Positions 8,643-16,920 of a stretch of 22,099 bases of DNA are shown here, piece after piece (the first letter of the stretch is position 1; the number at the start of each line of letters is the position of its first letter). The position numbers were made by a program, and so were the translations under genes. The notes under the pieces are model-generated. The model worked only from the letters and a program-made list of their open reading frames with translations. It was not told the DNA's origin and ran no database searches. Origin of the DNA: Chara braunii (taxonomy: Eukaryota; Streptophyta; Charophyceae; Charales; Characeae); assembly GCA_003427395.1 (NCBI GenBank), contig BFEA01000015.1, positions 1,302,744 through 1,324,842 on the forward strand. Direction: 5' to 3'.

Positions 8643-10166
8643 GCGGTTCCACCGAGCAGGTCATCAGCGAGCATCTTATGAGACCCGGGGGGCATATTTC
8701 GTCGATCCGGCAAGTACAGCGGGCACGATTGAGTCCAGATCTGCTCCGATTCGCGGCTTTCTTCAGTATGGCGGCCATTCACGCGGCGACAGAATTTATG
8801 TTCACACGAACTAGCAAGCGGGCGAGAGTGTTGGTCGATGCGTCGACTTTTCTGCCGCTGTTTCCACCAGGCGCCAACCATGTGACAGTGATCGTCGCCT
8901 TCACCGACGATCTTACGTCGTTGCATCGGGCGGCTCATACAGGCATCTTCCGGCAATTGCGACTCTGGGCGCGGGATCTCACGGATGCCTGGGTCCAGCT
9001 GTTAGCGCTACCTGGCGATCGAATCAACTCCATGAACGACATCAATCTTAGCCAACTTCGGATCTCTCCTCACGCGCCGAAGATCGTCCTCCCGCAACTT
9101 CTTCCTTTCACGCCGCCTCAATGAACCGGCACCGACTTCCGACCTTCGAGCTTCCTTCCGATCTCCCTACCTTCTGGCAGTCCGCCACAGACACTCCCCT
9201 CTCCTTTTGAGTCAAGCGGTTGGACGTGCCAATCCTGGACGCGAGCAAGTGGGCGGAGTGGTGGCACACATACGTCGCACTCAATTTTTGCCTTCTCGAG
9301 CTTGTGTTTCATTGGGCCGAGCCGACGGATAAAGAGGAGGAAGACGAAGTTCCCAATGATGAGGTGCAGTTGCTGATCGTCCAAGCCTGGAGGATGGACA
9401 CAGAAGGGGATCTGCAAGGGATACTCTTCGGGAAGGTGCGGGACGGACATCTCGAACCAATTACGAGTGAAGTTCTGGTGTTCCTGGCCTAGCTCCTAGA
9501 CGATCTGCCTTTGGAGATCCTTTCACGCTGTGACGAGCGGTCCGCACCAGCGGCGCTCCCTCGTACGCTGGTGCCACAACTACTGTGGTCCATGTGCACG
9601 GAACTCGACGGCGACAACATCTACCTCCCTTCTTCGGGCGACTATTTGGTCATCGATGTGACCGATATCACTCTGTGGGATCCGATCATCCGAAGAGCGG
9701 AGGTGGGGCAGAAGAAGAGGAAGACGAAGAGTAGGAGAGGGAAGACGCGAACGAAGAAGAAGACTCCGAGGCCGGGTCGGACGACCCAGATTATCACGAA
9801 TTTGAGGAGGACGGGTCGGAAGAGAGTGGGTCGGATGAATCAGGCAGTTCCGACGGACAGAGAAAGGAGGAAGACGAAGCAGCGAATCAGAGGTGACATG
9901 AGAGGGCAGAAGGGAAGCGCCAAGTGCAGGATTCGGACGAGCCGGACGCGCGGCTGTTGCAAGACGATCCGGAGTGCAACCCAGAGCCACCGCGAGAGGA
10001 GTCCAGAGGAGGTGGTTTCGCCACCACGAAAGGATCTAGAAGCAGACGCCGCAGAAGAAGTCCAACGCCAGCTCAATCCCTTCCACCGCAGAGGTCCACC
10101 GTTCGCCTACGTGGAGATGCGGGCGCTCAGGCTTCGTCCCCGGTCATTATCCCGCCGTCCCCTTGA
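8639..10166 (+). pseudogene. third ORF downstream of pol, unrecognised
   Basis: ATG 8639 overlaps the pol tail stop as ATGA and has G at -3. The first segment (8639 to about 9118) has no stops and includes LRFAAFFSMAAIHAATEF and FLPLFPPGANHVTVIVAF. A frameshift near 9120 moves the reading to the frame at 9121, which continues past a TGA (9208-9210) and a TAG (9490-9492) to about 9700 (WAEWWHTYVALNFCLLELVF; YLVIDVTDITLWDP). A second shift leads to a strongly acidic tract (EEEEDEE), then a DPECNPEPPREE stretch and an Arg/Ser-rich basic patch (RSRRRRRSPTP), ending at 10164-10166. The ancestral protein was roughly 500 residues. Some gypsy lineages carry an env-like or extra ORF at this position, but I see no signal peptide or clear membrane anchor and recognise no family. 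The basic patch could be a nuclear-localisation or nucleic-acid-binding segment. Confidence 0.55.
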
Positions 10167-10934
10167 TTTCCTCGCCATCCATCAGATCGTTGGCCGACCC
10201 CCATTTCCCTTTGACTGGCATGCTTTCCCCCCTTCCCTCTTCCACCAGCTCTATTTTACCCGTCTCGGTCTAACCGTCTTCCCACACGCCTCCACTCATT
10301 CTATCGTAACACTTTCTCCCTCCACGCCCTCCTCTTCAGCGCGGGATGGCAAAATTACAACAATATAGAAATATATTGTATAATCTCGGGCGTAATCCCC
10401 GCATGCGAAGGTTACGAGGATTTTCGCGCCGCAGTCCCCCACACCTTGTGCACCCTCTATCCCCATGACCTTGCCTCCTTCCCTCACCAGGATTATATCG
10501 CTCCCCCGCATACATCGCACCGTCCATTACACTCGGCTCCCCACTGGGGATCGAGAGTGAAACCGCTTTCTGCCACCCCTCCCGCAAGCTCCCCCCCCTC
10601 CGCCTCCTCTCGTCATCAGGCTACCTGTCCCCGACAACCCTTAGATCGGAGTGGCGAACGCCACCTGGATGACTTCCACACTCTCATCGTACGGTAAGTG
10701 GCACGTGTCAACTCCGCTTCGATCGCCAGACATCGACGGATGATTGAAGGAGCAAGTAGGAGCTTGCTCAAGATTGGAACCCCTTAGGCTTCACATATGT
10801 GACGAGCTACTTTCTGCAACCGCGCGATCTTCTACGTGAGGCTACGTCGGGGGTTGGAACGGGTCAAGTCGGGATGGCCTGGTAAATTGCGTGGATGCCC
10901 TTGCTTTACGCGTCCTTGTGCTTTCACGTGCTTT
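10167..10934 (+). other. 3' untranslated region of the retrotransposon
   Basis: The sequence is C/T-rich to about 10620 and then mixed. No coding sequence is supported. A perfect 12-bp palindrome, TCACATATGTGA, lies near 10791-10802. The segment leads to a purine-rich tract before the 3' LTR. Confidence 0.4.
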
Positions 10935-10947
10935 GGGAGGGGGGGGG
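10935..10947 (+). promoter_or_regulatory. candidate polypurine tract
   Basis: A G-rich purine run (GGGAGGGGGGGGG) lies immediately 5' of C-TG, the place and composition expected for the plus-strand primer next to the 3' LTR, whose first bases would be TGGCCTGG at 10949. The boundary cannot be confirmed because the 5' end of the other LTR lies outside the window. Confidence 0.45.
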
Positions 10948-11470
10948 CTGGCCTGGTCCCGTGACGGTTGGTAGTTGATCGCGCCTTAGCGAGCGCGACA
11001 AATAACTGTTGCCATAGGGGAATTTTTGGCGCAATTGTCGAGCAGGGAATTTTTTTTTTGAATTTTCAGCTGATGTCGAGCCTCCGCGGGCTCTCGGAAA
11101 TTGCTTCGGCGCGCCTCAATGTTTGTTGCACTGCGCTTCTTGCTTGCGCACGCCATGGCGGCCATGCCGCGTCAAAATTTGTGCTCTTATTTATCCGCGC
11201 CTTAATCCTGAGTGTAACTGTAAATTTTGTTTTGGCGGGCATAATTGCAACTGTAATTCCCTCGCTTTTGGTATCTTTTGTGGCGCCTCCGTGCGCACGT
11301 ACTTCTTCCTCTGTCCTATTGGCCTGAACGCGTGCATGACCGGATCGATGTACGGAGTGAGGCTACGTCCCCCACGCCACGGCCTGGCCATGTAGTCGTA
11401 GGCACTCCTGTCCTCCTTCTTCCCCGTACTCAGACACGATCCCGGGTATCGCGTGCACACTCATGCATGC

Positions 11471-11476
11471 TATAAA
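11471..11476 (+). promoter_or_regulatory. TATA box of the LTR promoter
   Basis: TATAAA lies in TGCTATAAATTTTG, inside the LTR and upstream of the shared R/U5 part, with transcription expected some 25-35 bases downstream. A small hairpin, GAGTGA-TTAAC-TCACTC, follows at 11485-11501, within the predicted start region. Confidence 0.5.
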
Positions 11477-11729
11477 TTTTGTAAGAGTGATTAACTCACT
11501 CTCTAAGCATTTTGGAAGTTGCGCGGTCGAGAGGATCGACTAACGAGTGAAAGCTGGCAGGTGAGTAGAGAGTTGGGCGATCCGACGAGCTGATGCTGAG
11601 CGTGCGAGGTTGACGTGGGGCCACGACAGACTGTGGCACACAGGCGAACCTGGCTGGCATGCTTGGATCAAGCGAGGTGACAACTCTGTGTGGGTGCGAG
11701 GCGGCGGACTGCCCACATCAGGGTGATAA

Positions 11730-11735
11730 GGGGGG

Positions 11736-11773
<38 letters not shown>
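11730..11773. repeat. G run and (GA)n microsatellite in 3' LTR
   Basis: Nine G are followed by alternating GA up to the shared GATGGGAAGT. It corresponds to the longer (GC)n(GA)n tract at 1-102 of the 5' LTR. Confidence 0.9.
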
Positions 11774-11776
<3 letters not shown>

Positions 11777-12430
11777 GAAGTGTGCGATGAGCTTCTTCTT
11801 CTATCCCTCTAAGCCATTTTGATTCTTCTTCTTTCCTTCTCAGCAATTTTGGTATTCGGCGCGAGTCGCCCCTCTTTTTCCTTTTCGGGATCGGCATTCA
11901 GACTTGTCATTTCAACATTTGCTCTTTTCTATTGACGTGTATGTTTTCCTTTGATCTCCTCGGGTGTCGATGAATGGTTGTCTTCTTCCCCTCCCCTTCT
12001 CTGTCCTCTTAGATTGATGGGTCTAATTGATTGATCCCCGACGATTGGGCCTTGCTTGATTTTGGACTGACTGACCAATGAAGTGTTGCATGAACCTCGA
12101 TTCAAAACTAGGTGCATGGATGATAGGCGTAATCCTGCTTGTGCATGAATTGGATAGGCATGATAAACTATTGGATGATCGTCTCACTATAGGATGACGT
12201 TGTGGTGTTCTTCTTCAATCCCTCTGAATAATTTTAGTATCTGGCACAAGTCACTTTTGCTTCCTTCGAACGACATTGATTGGTTAATCGCTTACGATCA
12301 AATTTTGTACGATCTTGACGCATGATCGACCACCCCCTTTCTTTTGTTTATGCATGCATGAAACTGGATGCATGGATGTTGGGTATTTTTATGTCTGAAT
12401 TAAATAAGTATGCTAGATGATCAGATGTCT

Positions 12431-12520
12431 GTGCGGATCTGAGGATTTGAGCCCACATTGTCAACCTAAGGCCACAATGCTCATTCGACACTACTGCTCT
12501 ACCCACTGAGCTAATACCAC
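12431..12520 (-). repeat. tRNA-like sequence (possible SINE head) at LTR end
   Basis: Read on the minus strand, this contains a strong polymerase III A box (TAGCTCAGTGG with its paired GCTC/GAGC D stem) and a B box-like GGCTCAAATCC about 50 bases further on. A partial acceptor stem (GTGG/CCGC) and a T stem with one mismatch also form. It is about 90 nt, longer than an ordinary class I tRNA, with a poor anticodon arm, so a functional tRNA is unlikely. A tRNA-derived SINE head or a retro-copied primer tRNA are the alternatives. No SINE body or A-rich tail follows on the minus strand, because the LTR abuts directly. Confidence 0.5.
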
Positions 12521-12539
12521 TTCCTCTTTTCCTTTTTTT

Positions 12540-12570
<31 letters not shown>
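12521..12570 (+). repeat. pyrimidine tract and 26-A run
   Basis: A C/T-rich tract (12521-12544) is followed by an uninterrupted A run at 12545-12570. It may be the poly(A) tail of a retroposed + strand sequence ending here. Confidence 0.7.
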
Positions 12571-12576
12571 CCTGCA

Positions 12577-12614
12577 GTGCTAGTGCTGCCGGTAAAAGCA
12601 GGCAGCACTAGCAC
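12577..12614. repeat. perfect 14-bp hairpin
   Basis: GTGCTAGTGCTGCC (12577-12590) pairs with GGCAGCACTAGCAC (12601-12614) around a 10-base loop. Its right arm overlaps the first bases (CACTAGCAC) of the R1 repeat copy that follows. Confidence 0.85.
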
Positions 12615-12791
12615 CCGAGGAGAGGCTCCATCTATTGGTGGGGAGCATCACCTGCTGGAAAACGGGTCCAGCGTCCCTTACACAGAACAAATCAGGAAAA
12701 TATCAGACAATGTAACTGGGAAAAGGTACCTGCCAGCATTGATTACTCTGTCCTCCAGAGGACTGACTGTGCAGGTTGTTGGGAAAAGGAA
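12606..12791 (+). mobile_element. R1 repeat, copy A
   Basis: It matches 21161-21347 along its whole length: CACTAGCAC start, GGCTCCATCTATTGGTGGGG, a hairpin GCTGGA-7 nt-TCCAGC at 12654-12672, then CCTGCCAGCATTGATTACTC and GTGCAGGTTGTTG. The family has no visible coding capacity. The open frame 12577-12843 across it is not evidence of a gene. Confidence 0.8.
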
Positions 12792-12937
12792 AAAACCTCT
12801 TCGCCCTGTACCAGGCCCCAGATACTTTCTGCTGAGAGACTAGTTCCTCCCTCTCCCAAGGACAAATTTTACCACCCTATCCCCACTATCAATCCCCCTC
12901 TTCCTCTCGATGTCAGCAGATCCTTGTGCAGAGTAGA

Positions 12938-12991
12938 CCTCCTGCCAGCATTGATTGCCCTGGGTTCCAGGGGATTGACTGAGCAGGTGGT
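12938..12991 (+). repeat. R1 3'-part, copy B
   Basis: CCTGCCAGCATTGATT, a CCCTGG-GTT-CCAGGG hairpin (12958-12972) and GATTGACTGAGCAGGT correspond to the second half of R1. Relative to copies A and C, the hairpin stem has changed on both sides. Confidence 0.75.
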
Positions 12992-13298
12992 GTTAACTCG
13001 AAAGCAGCGTGATAATTTGAGAAAAGCCTGAGAGCATATGACAAGCCTCACCCGGGGGGCACCAGGGAGGCTTGCCGCCTGCTTGTCTTGACCCTGTCAT
13101 AATCTTGTCACTGTTACAGCCTGATTAAGCGAGTATTTCTGTCAAAGAAAGGGGGTGGGGAAGAAATGGGTCCGGGAAATCAGATGGGGGTCTCATCGGG
13201 AAGGCCGGGTCAATGTGGGTCCAATCATTGAAAAGAAGTCTATAATCTCTCGGGATTCCTTGGTTCGACACCAGGGTCTGATCGCCTGTCCACTCGAT
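12992..13298. other. non-coding stretch, possible LINE 3' UTR
   Basis: It lies just beyond the stop of the minus-strand LINE frame, where a 3' UTR would be. No poly(T) marking a LINE tail is seen on the + strand. A G/C-rich imperfect hairpin lies near 13044-13071. Confidence 0.3.
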
Positions 13299-14335
13299 TC
13301 ATGCCATCCAACCACCCCGTTGCCCACCCAGCCATTCCGTGCAGAATTCCGTAATCACCCTCTTAACATCATGGTCTGTCTGAAAAATATCTAATTGTGA
13401 CTTAAGGTTGCCCCATCTATGCATCAGTTCCATCTGCCCTAGCTCCTTTATCTGCCCTGTCAATTCGGGGCCCTCTATCTTTACCCCCTCCAAGACCAGA
13501 AGGCAGCGCTGCCACCAGAGTGCCCATAGGACAGACCGTCTACCTAGGCTGTACAGGTTACTCACATAGGCAGGGGCACTTTCCATTGCCGGGCAGTGAC
13601 CTGTCAGTATGGCTTGCCACAACCATGGCCAGGGGGTATCCGGTACCGCTTTTCTCCAAATGCAGTCCCACCATCGCCATGTCAGCAAGACCACCGGGCA
13701 CTGCATGAAGATGTGTTCAATAGTTTCGTTCCTTTTTTGCGCTGGGAAGGCAGCTAGGCATCGGTGGCAGCATGGGAGTGCTACCTCCTTTTGTTCCAAA
13801 TGAGTATGGCGATTAGCCAGGCATTTATCGGCAAACAGCGATGGGCAATCTGCCATTGCAAAGATGTGACCTTTGCCGGCCTGGCTTTACTTTCATTGAA
13901 CCACTTAATGGGTGTGAGGAGGGTGCGATCCACGTTCAGGTGTTCAGCCCATCTATTGTTTATCAAGTCCCTTAAAACTCTTTTGGGTCTAAGCATCCTA
14001 TACGTAGATTTGACCGATAGTGTGTTTAGGTGGACTTTTTTACTGGTCGCTGCTGTCGCTCTCCGGGCCGTCTGCCATTGCCACTCCTCGGGGTCAAAAG
14101 CCAGCTCGCTTATCGGTGTGTGGGGAAGGAAGACCATAGAATCCTGTCCTTCCCCCAGCACTCGCACTCGGAATACCCCTTCTTTCTTCCACCACTCAAA
14201 AGGATTCCGAGAGCCGTAAAGTCTCCCACCAAAACATCTGATCTCCGCACTGTGGATCTGGCCTACCCGTGTCATGTCCCCTGAGAGGGCCACCCAGTCC
14301 CCTTCCTCTAGGGTGTGCGAATCTGTTGATGTCTT
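13299..14335 (-). pseudogene. LINE retrotransposon C-terminal fragment (zf-RVT)
   Basis: Two minus-strand frames abut with a one-base shift near 13790-13830. The upstream one (13781-14335; DSHTLEEGDWVALSGDM, FEWWKKEGVFRVRVLGEG, VHLNTLSVKSTYRMLR, WQIAHRCLPINAW) is the region C-terminal to a LINE reverse transcriptase. The downstream one (13299-13856) has the zf-RVT zinc-binding signature C-H-R-C followed by ETIEHIFMQCP (C30-x2-C33, H48-x4-C53 counted from its first Met), then WRWWDCIW and LGRRSVLWALWW. The catalytic RT and endonuclease domains are absent, as in 5'-truncated LINE insertions. The fragment is non-functional. Confidence 0.85.
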
Positions 14336-14562
14336 TCACAGTCTTCTTTCAGGAGAGTTTCCTGTAACAAAACAATGTCCGCGGTTTTTTTTGAGGGACC
14401 ATCCAGAGTCTCAGACCTTTCAAGATGTAATTCAACCTGTTTTCTCTAAAGAGAACGCTGCCCAGCCCATTGTGTTACTATTCCTCTTGTTTTCCAGTTT
14501 GTGTCGCCAATGGGCGTGTTAGCTCTCTCCCTAGTCTGATCCATTCAGAACTCTCGGGGTGA
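14336..14562 (+). repeat. partial copy of the ~290-bp repeat unit
   Basis: From GAGGG at 14393 to CCATTCAGAAC near 14555 this matches 15257-15405, including AACGCTGCCCAGCCCATT and CAATGGGCGTGTTAGCTCTC. The match weakens upstream. It adjoins the truncated 5' side of the LINE fragment. Confidence 0.8.
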
Positions 14563-14964
14563 AGTTAAGTCTGTAATTTATTTATTAAATTTCAGAGGTA
14601 TGTACGTTCATGTCACCTTGGAGTATCGAATGGGCAAAAAAAAAGCACATCAGCAAAGAAAACCGCGCCGAGTTTAAGAAGGCAACGGAAGTACCGACGC
14701 CCGTGGTGTCAGACCGGGTGTCATATTTATTTACAGGGGTCGCCCATGGTGTCAGAGGGGGGGGAAAAATGTCATATTTATTTACAGGGGTCGCCCATGG
14801 TGTCAGAGGGGAAGAAAAAATTAAAAAATGGCCAACGCGTACTTTTGGACCGAAATCGCTTATTTTTGAGTTGCCGCGTGCTTTCTTTGCGGACGCGAGT
14901 TTTTTGTGCCTTTAAGAGTTTCAAAACATGCCCCGTCTGCCGTTGTTTCAAAAATTTATTTACC
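14563..14964. other. non-coding, with a 51-bp tandem duplication
   Basis: The block TGTCATATTTATTTACAGGG plus GTCGCCCATGGTGTCAGAGG occurs at 14719-14760 and again at 14770-14811 (period 51). Nothing else is recognised. Confidence 0.8.
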
Positions 14965-15545
14965 TTTTTTTTTTTTGAAAGCTCGTGCCGTTTCCTCTGT
15001 TAAACCACCATTACTAGAGTCGTGCCCGTTAATGCACCACAATTTTAGGAAACGTACGGGCTACTACAGGAGCGCCCAAATTCATCCGACTAGCAACGTT
15101 TCTACTCTTTTGTCTTCCGCGGCCGATAGCTGGGCCAAGTACTGGTGGTTTAAACTCTGATTCCCCCCTGTTGTTTCTTCAATCTGTTGAGAATTTCCTG
15201 TGTCTTTTGTGGGATTTCTTCTTTTTTTTTTCCTGCCTGCAAAGGCAGGATTATTTGAGGGTTCATCCAGACCTTTCAAGACATCATTCAACCTGTTTTC
15301 TCTGCAGAGAACGCTGCCCAGCCCATTCTGTTACTATTCCTCTTGTTCTCCAGTTTGTGTGGCCAATGGGCGTGTTAGCTCTCTCCCTAATCTGATCCAT
15401 TCAGAACCTTTTTTTTTGGAGCTCATGCCGGTTCTTCTGTTGAACTCTGATTTCCCCCTGTGGTTTCTTCAATCTGTTGAGAATTTCCTGTGTCTTGTGT
15501 GGGATTTCTTCATTTTTCCCGCCTGCAATGGCGGGATTGTAGTGC
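14965..15545 (+). repeat. tandem array of a ~290-bp unit
   Basis: Unit 1 runs 14965-15408 and includes a 150-bp MITE. Unit 2 starts at 15409 and fades at about 15545. Shared marks are a T run, then GCTCRTGCCG, CTCTGATT, TTTCTTCAATCTGTTGAGAA and TGGGATTTCTTC, followed by a 7-bp hairpin (15231-15250 and 15517-15536). The open frames in it are not supported as genes. Confidence 0.85.
15000..15153 (-). mobile_element. TTAA MITE, copy 1
   Basis: It is bounded by TTAA at 15000-15003 and 15150-15153. Its termini are ACCACCATTACT and AGTACTGGTGGT (one mismatch as inverted repeats). The neighbouring tandem unit shows the uninterrupted site as CTGTTGAACTCTG (15438-15450). A TTAA target is typical of piggyBac and Kolobok transposons. 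It has no coding capacity. Confidence 0.85.
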
Positions 15546-15890
15546 CTCCTCTCCTCCCACCAGAAGTGGTGAGAAACTCACCATCCCGGCCAGTCCCAGT
15601 CGGCCCCCTCCTTGTCTTGTGGCACTCACCCATGTGGTGAGTGCTCAAGTGTGGTGAATGGTGGACGGATGGATACCTTTTGTTGTGAATCGCCTTTGGT
15701 GACCGGTGGAGTGAGGCCCTAGGCTCAAGGCTGGTTCTAAGTAACTCAGCCGTACCAGATCGCAGTCCTTCAAAAGTTAGGGGTTTGTCCCACCACTCGC
15801 CATCCGCCAAAATTTAGAATGAATCTGAACATGAAATTCGTCCTGAGGCAGCCAAAATGTCAGGGGCTGGCGAGCGGCGCAACGACACCC
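15546..15890. other. non-coding, two related hairpins
   Basis: TGGTGAG-AAA-CTCACCA lies at 15567-15583, and a perfect 9-bp hairpin GCACTCACC-CATGT-GGTGAGTGC at 15622-15644. The same GGTGAG/CTCACC core occurs in both. No gene is seen. Confidence 0.7.
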
Positions 15891-16048
15891 TTAAACCACC
15901 AGGTCTTGGCCCAGCTATCCGACGCGGAAAACAAAGCGTAGAAACGCTCCTAGTCGGATGAATTTGGGTGCTCCTGTAGTGGCCCGGACGTTTCCTAAAA
16001 TTGTGGCTTTGTATATGGGCCCGACTTTAGGAAGTACTGGTCGGCTCC
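15891..16048 (+). mobile_element. TTAA MITE, copy 2 (opposite orientation to copy 1)
   Basis: It begins TTAAACCACCAG and follows the reverse complement of copy 1 through CTTGGCCCAGCTATC, CTAGTCGGATGAATTTGGG and GTTTCCTAAAATTGTGG. The far end (AGTACTGGTCGGCTCC) is eroded and has lost its TTAA. Confidence 0.75.
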
Positions 16049-16059
16049 ACATACTTACC

Positions 16060-16268
16060 TTAAAGCACCAGTACTTGGCCCAGCTATTGATGCCGAGCCG
16101 GGAAACACCCTGCGCGCCAAGTTTTGCCAAGCCGTCGCCGCGTCGTTTCGGTTTTCTTTTGGCTGGCGCCTCCAGGCATTGTGGTCCGGTAGGCCGAAGC
16201 CCATCAGTCGCGGCGCGTTAACGGGAAACGCCCGCTGCCGATGTATGGGCCAAGTACTGGTGGTTTAA
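16060..16268 (+). mobile_element. TTAA MITE, copy 3
   Basis: It is bounded by TTAA at 16060-16063 and 16265-16268. The terminal inverted repeats extend about 19 bp (AGCACCAGTACTTGGCCCA against TGGGCCAAGTACTGGTGGT, one mismatch). The interior differs from copies 1 and 2, so it is a distinct subfamily sharing only the ends. Confidence 0.85.
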
Positions 16269-16872
16269 GGAATTTCTTATTTTTCGATGGGGCTCCACTC
16301 AAACTTCGATAGTTTTTCAACAAATTTTACTGTGCCCGACCTGAGTGGGCCCGACCTGTGGTGCACCAGGTTCAGGGCCTCTAATCTCATTCCCTAAAGT
16401 AACACATCGTAACCCTCTTTTCTTTTCTTTTTTTCCTTTTTTTGCTCTTATCACCCTGTCTAGTACTGTGAGCGGGAGTTCTCCAAAAAAAAAAACAAAA
16501 AAAAAACGTAATTGTATACTGTGAATCTAAGAATTTGATGTTCCACGGCCTGGACCGAAATGTGGTCAGATGCATCCAGACAAGAAATGGCTTTTTTTTT
16601 ACCACGGCATTCGTAAGAACTGTGAACTTACTGCTATGTGGAGCCTCGGTCACTATTACGAATTTCTTGGAGTTCTTCGGATGCCTACCCGAGGCCCGCT
16701 ATTTTCCAAGCGGCAAAGGTACTAGTGGTTTAAGAACACGAAATTCCCTAAGGTGCTTATTTGGAGCCAAAGCACTAACCTTTGAGAAGTTTCCAGAGGC
16801 ATTCCAGATAATTCGGTCCTGTGTCTCAGGGCCTACTCACACTAGCACGTAAACTTGCAGAGCCACCCAACA
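16269..16872. other. non-coding, with a lone MITE end
   Basis: GCAAAGGTACTAGTGGTTTAA at about 16713-16733 resembles the right end of the TTAA MITEs. No partner end was found. A/T runs are present. No gene is supported. Confidence 0.4.
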
Positions 16873-16920
16873 GTGGGGAGACCACCCCCCGGAGGCTGCT
16901 CGTATCACCTCCTGGGGAAG
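16873..16920 (+). repeat. dispersed repeat, copy 1
   Basis: GTGGGGAGACCACCCC, GGAGGCTGCTC and CACCTCCTGGGGAAG match 17986-18032 with several differences. The arrangement recalls the first half of R1 (GTGGGGAGC, CACCTGCTGG). Confidence 0.6.

Larger units (their letters stand above)
10949..12430 (+). repeat. 3' LTR (U3-R-U5), 3'-truncated
   Basis: The part 11766-12427 matches the 5' copy. The upstream 800 or so bases are inferred to be U3/R, since they lie between a polypurine-like tract and the shared portion and contain a TATA box. The match stops at about 12427-12430, where an antisense tRNA-like sequence begins, so the U5 end is missing. A TG start is plausible at 10949, but the corresponding CA end is lost. 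Short open frames inside (for example 10968-11327) overlap U3 and are not supported as genes. Confidence 0.75.

Noticed and set aside
8639-9700. Calling the third ORF an envelope gene
   Set aside because: Position alone suggests it, but no signal peptide, fusion peptide or convincing membrane anchor is visible, so the function is left open.
11067-11125. Possible hammerhead ribozyme in U3 (CTGATG, a GAGCC/GGCTC stem, then GGAAATTG ... CAATG)
   Set aside because: The core adenine after CTGATG is replaced by T, the base at the expected cleavage site would be G, and no stem I forms with the flanks. The resemblance is likely chance.
12431-12520. A functional tRNA gene
   Set aside because: The acceptor and anticodon arms pair poorly, the loop lacks the usual T before the anticodon, and the length is about 90 nt without a proper class II variable arm.
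12577-12843. 88-codon open frame
   Set aside because: It runs across a hairpin and a dispersed repeat (R1) that is disrupted in other copies, and shows no protein motif.
13259-13275. Polymerase III B box-like GGTTCGACACC
   Set aside because: No A box lies at tRNA-like distance upstream and no tRNA fold or A-rich tail is seen.
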